Shown here: one piece after another, positions 1-9,741 of the stretch
How the letters are laid out: each line of letters opens with the position of its first letter
How positions within the stretch are numbered: position 1 is the first letter of the stretch
From: Carnegiea gigantea
Taxonomy: Eukaryota; Streptophyta; Magnoliopsida; Caryophyllales; Cactaceae
Reading direction: 5' to 3'
Length of the DNA: 64,000 nt
Assembly (NCBI GenBank): GCA_029747015.1
Contig: JAKOGI010001544.1
Location: 62,501-126,500 of the forward strand
The notes under the pieces: generated by a model
Databases searched by the model: none
Seen by the model: the letters and a program-made list of their open reading frames with translations, nothing else
What the model was told of the DNA's origin: nothing
Position numbers and translations under genes: made by a program

Positions 1-37
1 AAATGGGTATGGGGCGGGTACGGGGCGGGTGGAACCT

Positions 38-79
<42 letters not shown>

Positions 80-194
80 GTTTAGCAATACCCGCCCCAT
101 ACCCATTTTCAAAAAAAAATTCGTACCCATACCCATACCCATCGGGGCGGGTTTTGCGGGTTTTAAACGGGTACGGGTTTTATTGCCAGCCCTA
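1..194. mobile_element. hAT-like non-autonomous element, one terminus
   Basis: The segment ends at 194 in GCCAGCCCTA, whose reverse complement TAGGGCTGGC resembles the terminal inverted repeat of a common class of plant non-autonomous hAT elements. The sub-terminal DNA is packed with GGGTA, CGGG and ACCCG motifs in both orientations, as is usual for that class, and could fold into a long hairpin. The other terminus lies before position 1, so element length and target-site duplication cannot be checked. If the end call is right, the duplication copy is GTTGTGGA at 195-202. No transposase is visible. The only open frame here is a low-complexity product of the repeat. Confidence 0.6.
37..79. repeat. 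(TACCCA)n microsatellite
   Basis: About seven head-to-tail copies of TACCCA, with further single copies at 87-110 and 123-142. The unit is not the plant telomere repeat TTTAGGG. It lies inside the hAT-like terminus and most likely expanded from that element's sub-terminal motifs. Confidence 0.9.
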
Positions 195-344
195 GTTGTG
201 GAGAGCTTTATATTGAAATCCTGGGGGTTGAGTGGCATTAGTAGGTAAGGGATTGTTGTTTCTGTAGGAGAAGTTTGTGTGATTTCTCTATCCATAGTTG
301 TATATGTTTGAATAAGGGTTGTTTTAAGGCCATGGATTGAAGTT

Positions 345-1175
345 TTGTAGGGAATTGGCATGTTCAGCTCATTGAAAGTTGGTTTGACAATCAATAACCA
401 GTTGTCCTTGAATACAAAAAATCTCACAAGCAACTCCAACCTCAGACACCATGCTTAAAGATCTCCAAGGTGTAGGAGCACTAAATCGATCAAATCGTTG
501 TACAAGGGCACTAACTTTGCTGGCTAGAAGATCCACTACTTCAACATGATATTTGCCACCACTTCTCTTCAAGTTGGGTCTCTCACTATACCAATGGTAA
601 TTATTAGAGGGCATCCCCTCCAACAAAACTTTTGCTGCTTCTATTGACTTCCTCATAAGAGCACCTCCTACCATAACATCAATTGACACCTTCAGGGACT
701 GGTCTAGTCTATTTTAAAATGTTTGGACTATGAGCCAGTTAGGATCACCATGGTGTGGACACTAGCGTTGGAGATCCTTGAACCTCTGTCAGGCTTCATA
801 CTATTATTCTCTATTTTGTTAGGTGAATGAAATAATGTTCTTCCTCAAATTTGCAGCCTTACTAGGTGGGAAGTACATACTAAGGAAGGCCTTGGAGAGG
901 CCATGCCATATGGTGAAAGAGTTCAACTCTTCATTCTTCAGCCAATCACTTGCCTTATCCTTTAAAGAGAAGGGGAAGGGCCTCAATTGAATCACATCTG
1001 TAAACACCCTGCTCAGGTTAATGGTATCGCATTTTGTAAAGAAATTATAAAGATGGACATTGGGGTTTTCAGTGGGATGTCAACCAAATTGATCTTTCTT
1101 CATGAATATGACTAGAGCCAACTGGGGTTCAAAGTTATCTTCTTCAATCGCGGGATCACTATGGATGAAGTAGCA
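345..1175 (-). pseudogene. Athila-type Ty3/gypsy gag remnant (element F)
   Basis: Read on the minus strand, this is a nearly full-span but broken Gag of the Athila type. In order: an N-terminal FEPQLALVIFMKKDQFG block near 1130-1080; HPTENPNVHL near 1070; the capsid core RPFPFSLKDKASDWLK and FLSMYFPPSKAANLR at 819-1007; then NNYHWYSERPNLKR; and a decayed zinc knuckle CEIFCIQGQLVIDCQ near 385-430, where the usual Cys/His spacing is lost. At least one frameshift or stop separates the two longest open pieces (819-1007 and 369-689). The gag lies just below a primer binding site and LTR start at 1461-1484, the normal Athila order on this strand. Nothing of F's pol is visible before the hAT tip at 194. 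Confidence 0.85.
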
Positions 1176-1460
1176 CTAGATGCTTACAATAGAGTATAAT
1201 CCTGCAACACTCTATTGTCTCTTCCAACCATCACAAGTTTTTCTTTCTTTTTCTTTCTTGTACCACTTTGTTTTTGTGCAGTCGCTTTGATATCAGGGTC
1301 AAAGGGAATAAGCTTTTTAATTCCCTTGATTACGCCTCTCATAAAACTATAACAAGCATAATCACGCCTAAACAATGACGAAGAGAAGTGAAAAACTATA
1401 AAAGGAAACAAAGCCTAATCTAGAGTATTCTAATCAGTTTTGTTATTGAGAAGGACAAGT

Positions 1461-1477
1461 TCCCAGCAATGAAGCCA
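1461..1477 (-). other. Degenerate primer binding site, tRNA-Asp type (element F)
   Basis: The plus strand reads TCCCAGCAATGAAGCCA followed by AAAACT and then TGTCATG. This is a decayed form of the tRNA-Asp 3' end (TCCCCGGCAACGGCGCCA), the primer type known for Athila/Calypso elements. About 13 of 18 positions agree. Its place between the gag remnant and an LTR start supports the call. Confidence 0.65.
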
Positions 1478-1483
1478 AAAACT

Positions 1484-2421
1484 TGTCATGTAAAATTACT
1501 GTGAGTTCAAAGTGCCAATGTAATCAGCAACTGCAAATACAGGTTGTATCCGCAAGAAACTTGTTTATAAACAATGAAACTAATCTGAACACTCAATCTA
1601 GATAAATGCTTGCTTTGATTGTTGAAAATCAATATTAGTCTAAAACTACTAAGTAATAATAGGCTTAATTTAACAACATATGATAAAAGCCTCAAGCTGG
1701 GATTTACCATGCTATTATACCTAATAGTCAATCAATAAACCTTGCGAACTTGCCATGCAAGTGTTTGGACTGGACAGATCACAGCTTAACGCTCATCTAC
1801 GCCTTCTTTCATATACTTGCCAAATTATGCTAATCATCTTTTTTTCATAAGACTAGAATTAAACGGTCCTCACGATTGAGCAATTGCTAATCCTAAATAG
1901 AACCCCAATTATTTTTGTATTAAGATTTCCATTGTTTACAAAGACACACTAGGTAAAGACTTCAACTTTTGATGCTCCCTTAAACCCCAATTAAGAACGA
2001 CGAAATATTCTCTCTCAAGAATTTCATCGAACAATTGGTTGACAATGCAAGAATCCAATTAGCAAACATAGACAAGTCCTACAAAGCATCAAATCATGAT
2101 CAATCAAGCATGATAGGGTACACCCAACCTGAGATGCGAATTTAGTCACTAATCATGATAATGAATTCACCTACAGACGTCTGAAACCCTAATCATGAAA
2201 TCCAAATAATGAAAATCAAACGAGATGAAATTAGAAGAAGCAATAAGAGCAAACTTGGAATTCGATGGAATTGCAAGAATTGGAAACTTCAAAGTTAAAT
2301 CGCAACCTGCAATGGCAATCTATTATTACAACTACTCTTTTTTTTCTTCTAAGAAATGTCATTTTCGCTAAAGTAAAGATGTCCTCTAAAGTTCTAAAAT
2401 CCTGTTTTCAACAAACAAGGG
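1484..2421 (-). mobile_element. 5' LTR fragment of element F
   Basis: Starts with TGTCATGTAAAATTACTG right after the PBS and runs to 2421, where the G1 LTR begins. It is AT-rich with no meaningful coding. The right end cannot be found: beyond G1 (2422-8494) the sequence is another element. No second copy of this LTR is seen in the window, so it rests only on its position next to the PBS. Confidence 0.5.
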
Positions 2422-4170
2422 TATAGGAGAATTTTAAGTATAAATTTAAAGCCGCAAGCATATGACTTTTGTCGTAGTACTTGAGGCTCGTCTCCACATG
2501 AATGGGAATGAGAATGATGTTACAATTAACTAAATTATCCTAAACCAAATTAAAATATCCTAAGTAATGAAAATACGTAAAACCAACTATATTAAACACA
2601 AGAGTCATGATATTAGTATGAATTTTATTCATGGCTAAACTTTCTAAGGAAGTCAACCAAAACTTACAAATTCAACAATGAAAAAAGTAAACTTGCAACC
2701 AAACAGGCAATTACGAACTAATGTCATCAAAATGGCACTTACTAAAATCAACTAATCAACTTAAAAAACAATTACCAATAACTGAAATTGGACTAACACA
2801 AGACTGAAACAGGGCAGAAACAGGGGAGCAATAATAGAGGATGAACATCAGCGGAAAATGAAAGGGATAGGAGCCATAGGCATCCTGGCTCAAAGAGCTC
2901 CACAAGTTGCCTCAACCTCCATTAATGGATATTCCCTTCACTCATCCATAACCACAAAAACAGCGGTTTAACATTTAGGCGGAGACTCAATGCCTCATTC
3001 AATCACAACCTAGAAAACACAAAGCACATAAATTGAACCTAGGAATAGAAAAATAAAACACCTGAAATCTTCATGTCCAAATTTAAAAGTGAGCTTCAAT
3101 GAAGCTTAAAAAAGAACACCGTTAGACTGGCTTCAAACGAGGCTGAAACAGGGGAGGGAAGAACAGCAAAATCAGGCCAACATCTAGACTTCGATTGAGC
3201 ACTTTCAAAGCGAAATTCCCTAATTCGACCCATAGCAAGACCAAAAATTCAAAACCTAGACAAAACAAAGAAGCCTGAATAGGGTAGAGGAAAACCAAAA
3301 TTAAAACCAAACCTAAAAACGTTGCAATTACAATTGAAGATTGTGATAAACTACCCAAGTCAACAAATTAAGCTTTTGAATATACGAAATTGCAATATGA
3401 AAAAAACGAATCTAACATTTGAAAATCAAATACATGAAAACGAATCCAAGCCCTCAATGGCTAAATTGCAATCGAAACTAACTAAAAACCCGAAAAAGTA
3501 AAACCCGAAAAACTTAAATTAAAACCTAAAAACCCGAAAAACTTAAATTAAAACCTCGATTACCTAGCACCACTGCTGCCATGATTTATACAGAACCCTT
3601 CAATCATGGCCCTGCGATAGCGCCTGGTGTTGACGGTGCTGATGACAATGTGGTGGCATGCATGGAGTGGGATTTGTTGTTGGTGGGCACACGGATGAAG
3701 CTGGTGGAAGATGGTGGAGATGGTGGAGATGTTGGTGGTGAGTGGCGGTGCTAGATCGAGAGAGAGAGATGGCGATGATGGTGAGGGATGTCGAAGAGCA
3801 GAAGGATCGAAGAAAGGGGCCTATCAGAGTTCCTGGCCAAGTGGAGAGAAAAAATTAAGGGCAGGGGGTGGTCACGTGACTATCACGATGAGGGCGACTG
3901 GGTAGGTTTTAGGGGTTTTTTTGTTTTATTATTATTTTTAATTTCTTATGGGTCATAAGAGAGAATGGACCAAAGACTTTTGGTTGGATTTGAATCAATT
4001 AGGCCCAATTCTTCATTTTCAATATTTTTTCATCTTTTTGCTGCATTTTTCTGGAATTATTCAATATCTACAATACAAAAAAATTAAATAAAAATTCTAA
4101 CAAAATAACTACTTTGAGTATAAACTGGGCATAAAGGTATTGTAAAAATATCATATTTTTAGTGTAAATA
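2422..4170 (-). mobile_element. 3' LTR of G1
   Basis: Begins TATAGGAGAATTTTAAGTA, matching TGTAGGAGAATTTTGAGTG of the other copy at 7603 (the expected TG has become TA). It ends near 4170 in GTGTAAATA, just before AATATCCCCATACTAAGAG, which is the PPT region on the opposite strand. Homology with the right copy is followed from its start to about 3305. Open frames at 3122-3358 and 3711-3905 are chance frames in the LTR. Confidence 0.78.
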
Positions 4171-6136
4171 AATATCCCCATACTAAGAGTTTGCTCATCC
4201 TTGAGTAAAATAACTAAACTACCTAAAAGATAGAAAATAAAATAAAAGAAATCCTAACTCACTTTCGTAGGAATCACCATTGCATTTAGCGCATGCAACA
4301 CGCCCTTTAAACCCCTTGATTTTTCAAATGAACGAGTAAGGTCTCATGATGGTTTTCAAGTAAAATACCCACAAAAACCTTTTCAAAAATAAAGGAAAAG
4401 CTTTTTGGTTTTTTTTCAACATAAAAACATAAATACACGTAATGGGGGAAATCATGTGCACGACCCAAGTAATTGCATTAACCTAGTAACCAAGTCAAAA
4501 GTATATACAAATAGACTTTTTTTCTTTTGTTTTTTTTCCTCAAGAGCTTAAAAGGCAACTTCGACAAACAAATATTTCACATGCCAACTTAACAAAGAGA
4601 CCCTTAGAATTGATGTTAAAGTAAACAAGGAAGCACAAAATCACAAATATAGGACGAGGTTATTATGAAAAACCGAATCTATATCCCCAATTAGACATCT
4701 CATCATGAAAACTCTATTTACATATAACTCAATGAACTAGCAACATAAGATCACAATCGCCCAAAAAGCACACAAATTCCAAAAGAAAAAGAAAAATCTT
4801 TTTGAATTTTTCAAAATTTTCGAAAAGTATGTGCAAATAGACACATCACCCCTACACCAAAACTCCATAATATTCTCATTGTGGAGCTAAGGAGCAACAA
4901 AGCAATCACATAAGCTATACAACTATAAAACCAATACGAAACCACAAGTATATACAAAGTAGGACACTAGCAAAATCAAAAACAAAACCAAACAAAATCA
5001 CCAAAATCCAAATCAAAACCAAAAAAGAAAGCAAAACAAAAACCAATACTAAAACAAAACAAAACCAAGGACCAAAACAAAACCAAAACAAAACAAAACA
5101 AAACAAGACCAAAACACAAATGATCACCAAATTAAGAACTAAAACAAGACCAAGGAGCTACTAAATACCAAACTAAACAAAAAAGAACCTCAAACAAAAT
5201 AGGGCACAAAAGAAAAACAAATATAAAACCAATAGAAACAAAAGAAAGCACTAATCACATATTTACAAAAACATACCACCAGTACACAAAACATAACTAA
5301 AACATACTAAAAAAACAAAAATACCCAACATAACAAAGAACCACCAAATAAAAGATGAAAGAAACGTATACTTGAAACAAAACGAAACTCAAAAGAAAAG
5401 AAAACAAAATACAGAACCAAAACAAAACCACAAAACACCAAAAAGAAAACAAAAACAAAATATGAGACAAAACCAAAACCAAAACCAAAGGGAAACAAGA
5501 ACTCACAAAACTAAAGAAACAAAACACATAACTAAAACATTCAAAAAAACAATCCTGGATATCCACAATTATTCACAATCCTAGATATATACACAACTAA
5601 CAAGTATTTACAAAACAAAATACACCATAACACAACCAAGGGTGATCATAGCCAACTCAGCTCAACAAATCCCAAATTACTCCTTAAGATTGATCATCCA
5701 TGCAATTCTAAATAACAACAGCTACGTACAAAAAGAAAGAAAAGAAAAGAAAAAGGAGAATGGGAGAGGTGGAATAATCATACCAGGTTGGATACAGATT
5801 GCACCCAAACTAAAGCCTCATTCAGATGGTGATGAGGAGGTCCATGGGGCACCAACCACTACATCTTAGCTCATAAGCTGCTACTTATCAAAACTTATCA
5901 ATGCTCGTAACAACTTATCAAACATGCAGGCACAATCCTTCAGAAATGAAAGTAGCTAGAAACAGGAGGCATAGCCTGGATAAAGTGCAAAAATGGAATG
6001 CAATTCAAGGCTCTCTTGAGCTTATCAAAGCTCTCAGCCTAATCAAAAGGGAGAAGTGTAGATGTAAAATCAGATGCAGTAGTCAATGGTTTAACAATGA
6101 TATGACTATATCAATGCATAAACCATCGAGAGTGGT
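4171..6136 (-). mobile_element. Non-coding 3' interior of G1
   Basis: Next to the 3' LTR lies a decayed PPT (plus strand ATCCCCATACTAAGAG). The stretch then aligns in outline with 37911-39771 of E: both contain 'aatcctaactcactttcgtag' and 'ggtgatcatagcca' in the same order. No coding potential is recognisable. It includes the A-rich low-complexity block listed separately. Confidence 0.7.
4905..5610. repeat. A/C-rich low-complexity block (ACAAAACC-like)
   Basis: About 700 bp in which the plus strand is almost only A and C, made of irregular AAAACC, AAAACA and ACAAAACC units without a fixed period. The equivalent place in E (about 39060-39200) holds a shorter version, so the block seems to have grown in G1. 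It yields long chance frames on both strands (for example 4915-5130 and 5297-5566). Confidence 0.8.
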
Positions 6137-6607
6137 CTAGATGGCCAAAATAAAATCGAACATCTCTAAAAGGGGAGGGGAGAGGACCACGGCAAGGCCA
6201 ATCGAATGAAATATAAAAGTCATATCTTTTATCTCAAAATGATCCTCGACTTTATCTATGTCATTATCATCAAGAGTCTGATCCAAACAAAGATTGTCAA
6301 GCACAAAAATCTTAGACTGTACAAATGTAGACTCGTGAGGGTCTAGAGAAGGGAGAAGAATAGGGAGGGAAGAAGAAATGGGTGAAATGGAAGGGGTGGG
6401 AGCTAAGTAAAGGGAAGACTCGTCAGAAATGGGATCACCAAGCTCATCAGGAGGTGTAACCTCACTAAAATCCATAACAGAAGGCTTATCAAGAGAATGC
6501 TCCTCAGAAAAGGTATCTGGTGACTCAACTAGTATGTCACACTGATCATTAGAACTAACGTCAGTCTTAAAATCATCCCCTTCCTCTAGCTCTCCTAAGG
6601 AAGCCAA
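6137..6607 (-). pseudogene. Gag-like C-terminal ORF of G1 (156 codons)
   Basis: The longest open frame of G1. The product is acidic and Ser/Pro-rich, with no known domain that I can name. It lies downstream (element sense) of a recognisable gag fragment, at the place where E carries a similarly acidic frame (39772-40062). I infer that both are the tail of a Gag-like polyprotein in this family. Nearest-Met start; a true start would lie upstream in the broken gag. Whether this frame is maintained or simply escaped mutation cannot be told here. Confidence 0.45.
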
Positions 6608-7034
6608 AGGAAGAGAGGAGTCATGAACAATTGGACTACCCTCAGGGTGGTTAATAACTGTGCTAAACTCTAGGGAGGGTGGAACTGTAAAAGGAGATGA
6701 AAGATCACTCGAAACATCGAGGTCATCATAAGGTGCATCATCATAATAATCATGCCCTAAATAATCGGGGTCTTATCCTAACATTAAAGTCATCACAAGA
6801 CCCGATCTCAAGTGTAGGAGGGCCTAAACTAGGTTACTCTAGAGTAAGCTCTACAAGTAAATCTCCATATCAAAGGTAGCCAATGCCCCTAGTCTGTGTG
6901 GTCTACCAAGCAATGGACAAGTTTTAACATCATGGTCGAGGGAATCATAATAATCGCATGAAACAAGAGTACATGGAATATTAGAGTTTGCTCATAAGAT
7001 ATACGCTCAATCTGACTCCCATCTAAAGGCGTAG

Positions 7035-7325
7035 AATGCATCATATAAGGGTCGGGAATGGGGTGATTAAAGGGCTCTCAAGCATGGTCATACACCAAAA
7101 TATTATGAGCCAAATATTCAAAAAAGTGCCAAATTTCATCAAGAGTCTTAGTGAATAAATATCCCAAACCCCAGGGTACGTAGTCTCAACATGAGCATCG
7201 TATTCATCATTAAGACCTTCAAAGATCACTTGACAAATTTCCCATTTCTCAAAACAATGATCAACACACTGAGCACGAAATTCATTCAATCTACTCAAAT
7301 ATCGCTAAAATATTTCATGCTTAAG
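7035..7325 (-). pseudogene. Gag fragment of G1 (Athila/Tat group)
   Basis: The minus strand encodes a stop-interrupted gag segment: RYLSRLNEFRAQCVDH, then FEKWEICQVIFEGLND, then HVETTYPGVWDI. It matches the capsid C-terminal part of Athila/Tat-type Gag and aligns with the same part of E (…VESICGGEF…). After that the frame is lost. The capsid core with its FPFTLKD-type motif, present in E, is missing upstream in element sense, so this copy has an internal deletion. Confidence 0.65.
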
Positions 7326-7576
7326 CTGAGGAAAATAGAAAACTGCTTTTGTTTTTAAGATTTTTCAAATTTTTCAATTTTTAGGGGTTTTCTCAATTTT
7401 TCTCATTTTTTTTCAATTTTTGACTTTTCAATTTTTTTTTATTTTTTTAAATTTTTTAAGAAATAAACTAGGTTAAGTAACACTAATAACGAGATAAACA
7501 AAGTAAAACAACATCTATGCAACTAATAACAAAGTAGCCAAGGAAAAAAAAAAAACGCAACCTAATCTCATATCAT

Positions 7577-7596
7577 CGTCTCGGACAACGGTGCCA
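7577..7596 (-). other. Primer binding site, tRNA-Asp type (G1)
   Basis: Plus strand GTCTCGGACAACGGTGCCA followed by AAAACT and the LTR start TGTAGG at 7603. It resembles the plant tRNA-Asp 3' end with a few substitutions. Fixes element orientation as minus. Confidence 0.78.
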
Positions 7597-7602
7597 AAAA
7601 CT

Positions 7603-8494
7603 TGTAGGAGAATTTTGAGTGTAAATTTAAATTCGCAAGTGTACGAATTTCATCGTAATACTTGAGGGTCTTCTCTACAGGGACATGGATGAGAATGAGG
7701 TCACGATTAACTAAATTATCCTAAACCGAATTAAAATATCCTAAGTAATGAAAATAGGCAAAACCAACTATATTAAACACAATAGTCATGATGTTAGCAT
7801 GAATTTATTCATGGCTAGATTTTCTAAGGAAGTCAACCAAAGCTCATAAATTCAACAAGGAAATAAGTAAACTTGCAACGAAAAAGGCGATTGCTAACTA
7901 ATGTCATCAAAATGGAACTTACTAAAATCAACTAATCAACTTAAGGAAAAAAAAAAAAAAACAATTACAAGTAACTGAAACGGGACTAGAACAAGACTGA
8001 AACAGGGCAGAAAGAAGGGAGCAATAATAGAGGATGAACATCAACAGAAAATGAAAGAGATAGGGCCATGGGCATCCTAGCTCAAAGAGCTTCACCAGTT
8101 GCCCCAACCTCTGTTAATGGAGATTCCCTTTACTCATCCATAACCACAAAAACAACGGTTTAACATTCAGACAAAGACCCAGTGCCTCATTCAATCACAA
8201 CCTAGAAAACATAGAGCACGTAAATTGAACCTAGGAACCAAAAAAAAAAAAAAACAAAAACCCCTGAAATCTTCATGTCCAGAACCTAGAACCGAAGCTT
8301 AAAAGAGAACACCATTAGACTGGCTTCAAATGAAGCCGAAATAAGGGAGGGAAGAGCAACAAAATCAGGCTAACATCTGAACTTCGATTGAGCACTTTCA
8401 AACTGAAATTCAGTAATTCCACCTATAGCAAGACCAAAAATTGAAAACCTAGACAAAACAGAGGACCCAAACAGGGGAAAGAAAAACCAAAATT
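7603..8494 (-). mobile_element. Truncated 5' LTR of G1
   Basis: Direct repeat of 2422-3305. Homology stops within about 10 bp of 8494 ('aaccaaaatta'); the left copy continues while this one switches to plus-strand pol sequence of element A. About 860 bp of the LTR is therefore missing. The junction may be an illegitimate recombination or deletion breakpoint. Confidence 0.75.
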
Positions 8495-8570
8495 AGGTAC
8501 TGAAGTGTGATGGACATAACGGGTCATTTAGGTACTAAATAGTGGGTAAAATATAGGTTTAACAACCATT

Positions 8571-9389
8571 CATTGTTACTTCAAATGCTCTCATTAATTG
8601 TGGGGATGGAAATATGAGGTTCACTTTTGGGACAGTGAGGATGTAATTGAATGTGTTTAATGTTAAAAAACAACCTGTGGGATTTGATGATGTGGAGCAC
8701 TCCACTTTTACTTGGACATGTGACTTTTCTTTGCAAGACATAGAGGCATTGCTAATGGTTTGAATCTAGACCTAGAGACCCAAGTCCTTGACTTGCTTAG
8801 GGAAAACAAAGTGTTTTAGGGTAGACCTTAGGAGACAATAGAGGCATTAGTCCTTTCATTTTGCAACATAGGATTCATCTTGACTACATTGCTAAGCCTT
8901 ATCATGATAGACAAAAAAGGTTAAACCTACCTTACAAGAAATGGTGAGGAAGGAAATCCTTAAGTGGTTAGATCATGACATTATTTAACCTATCTCGGAT
9001 ATTGAGTGGGTAAGTTCTGTCCAAGTTATTCCTAAAAATACCGGCATGCACTGATTATAGAAATTTAAACTACATCATTAGAAAGGATCACTTCCCTTTG
9101 CCCTTATTGAATCAAATGCTAGAATGATTAGCTCAAGCTTTTTATTGCTTTCTTGATGGATAATTCAGCTATACCCAAGTTCCCATTGCCCACGAAACCA
9201 AGAAAAGATCACATTTGCATACCCTTTTAGCACTTATGCCTTTAGAAAGATGACAATTTGTCTATGTAATCCTCCGTCCACCTTTCAGAGGTGTGTAATA
9301 TCTATATTTTTTGATTTAGTTGATCAATATCTTGACATTGTCATGGATGATTTCTTCATTTATGGATATTATTTTGATGATTACTTGTC
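8571..9389 (+). pseudogene. Athila-type pol, protease tail and reverse transcriptase (element A, part 1)
   Basis: Plus-strand pol remnant. At 8571-8700 it encodes a post-protease segment (SNALINCGDGNMRFTFGTV, one stop, then LNVFNVKKQPVGFDD). Reverse transcriptase follows from about 8870: RKEILKWLDHDII-like, ISDIEWVSSVQVIPKN, a roughly 35-nt deletion, TDYRNLNYIIRKDHFPLP, CFLDG, and the catalytic VMDDF motif at 9340-9354 with both aspartates kept. Several stops and frameshifts make it non-functional. It breaks at 9389, where element B is inserted, and continues in the same frame at 31694. The first part of pol and all of gag are missing to the left, beyond the 8494 junction. Confidence 0.87.
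9385..9389. repeat. Target-site duplication of B, left copy
   Basis: TTGTC immediately before the LTR start TGTAATAACCC. The right copy is TTGAC at 31694-31698 (4 of 5 match). The five bases fall inside A's reverse transcriptase coding region. Confidence 0.8.
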
Positions 9390-9741
9390 TGTAATAACCC
9401 AAACTAATTCATGTTAATTACTCTAGTTAATTTTAAATAAATAAAGTTGAGTACCACATTTCATGTCGATAGTTGGAATATTTATGTGATTTCAGATTGA
9501 ATCGACAAAGTGGCCTCAAAATAAGATTCAGTAAGGCTTCATGTAGTCATTCGATGTTCATAAATGGACATAAATTAACATATCTATAAAATGATTAAAA
9601 GTGATATTCTCATGGTAGATAATAATTAGGAATAATTGTTACCTATGCTATGTATATAAAACAATAAAGCGAATAAAAGAATCAATAAATACAAAAATAC
9701 AAAAATATGTATTACAAAATGTGAGTGAAATTGATAATTTT

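Larger units (their letters stand above)
2422..8494 (-). mobile_element. Non-autonomous Athila-related LTR element G1
   Basis: Two direct repeats (2422-4170 and 7603-8494) flank about 3.4 kb. A tRNA-Asp-type PBS sits just inside the right copy and a PPT-like stretch just inside the left copy, so the element reads on the minus strand. The interior holds only gag-like pieces, with no protease, reverse transcriptase or integrase. The right (5') LTR stops after about 890 bp where the left copy continues for 1.75 kb, so the element was truncated and no target-site duplication can be tested. Over the first ~125 bp the LTRs differ at roughly 25 positions by hand count, so it is old. E (36206-44477) has the same plan. 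Confidence 0.8.

Noticed and set aside
37..79. Interstitial telomere
   Set aside because: The unit TACCCA is not the plant telomere repeat TTTAGGG, and it shares motifs with the surrounding transposon end.
3..248. 81-codon frame with YPYPYP repeats
   Set aside because: It is the translation of the TACCCA microsatellite inside a hAT-like tip.
4915..5584. Membrane-like frames on both strands (4915-5130, 5297-5566, 5372-5584)
   Set aside because: Phe/Leu/Val-rich or Lys/Gln-rich products of an A/C low-complexity tract.
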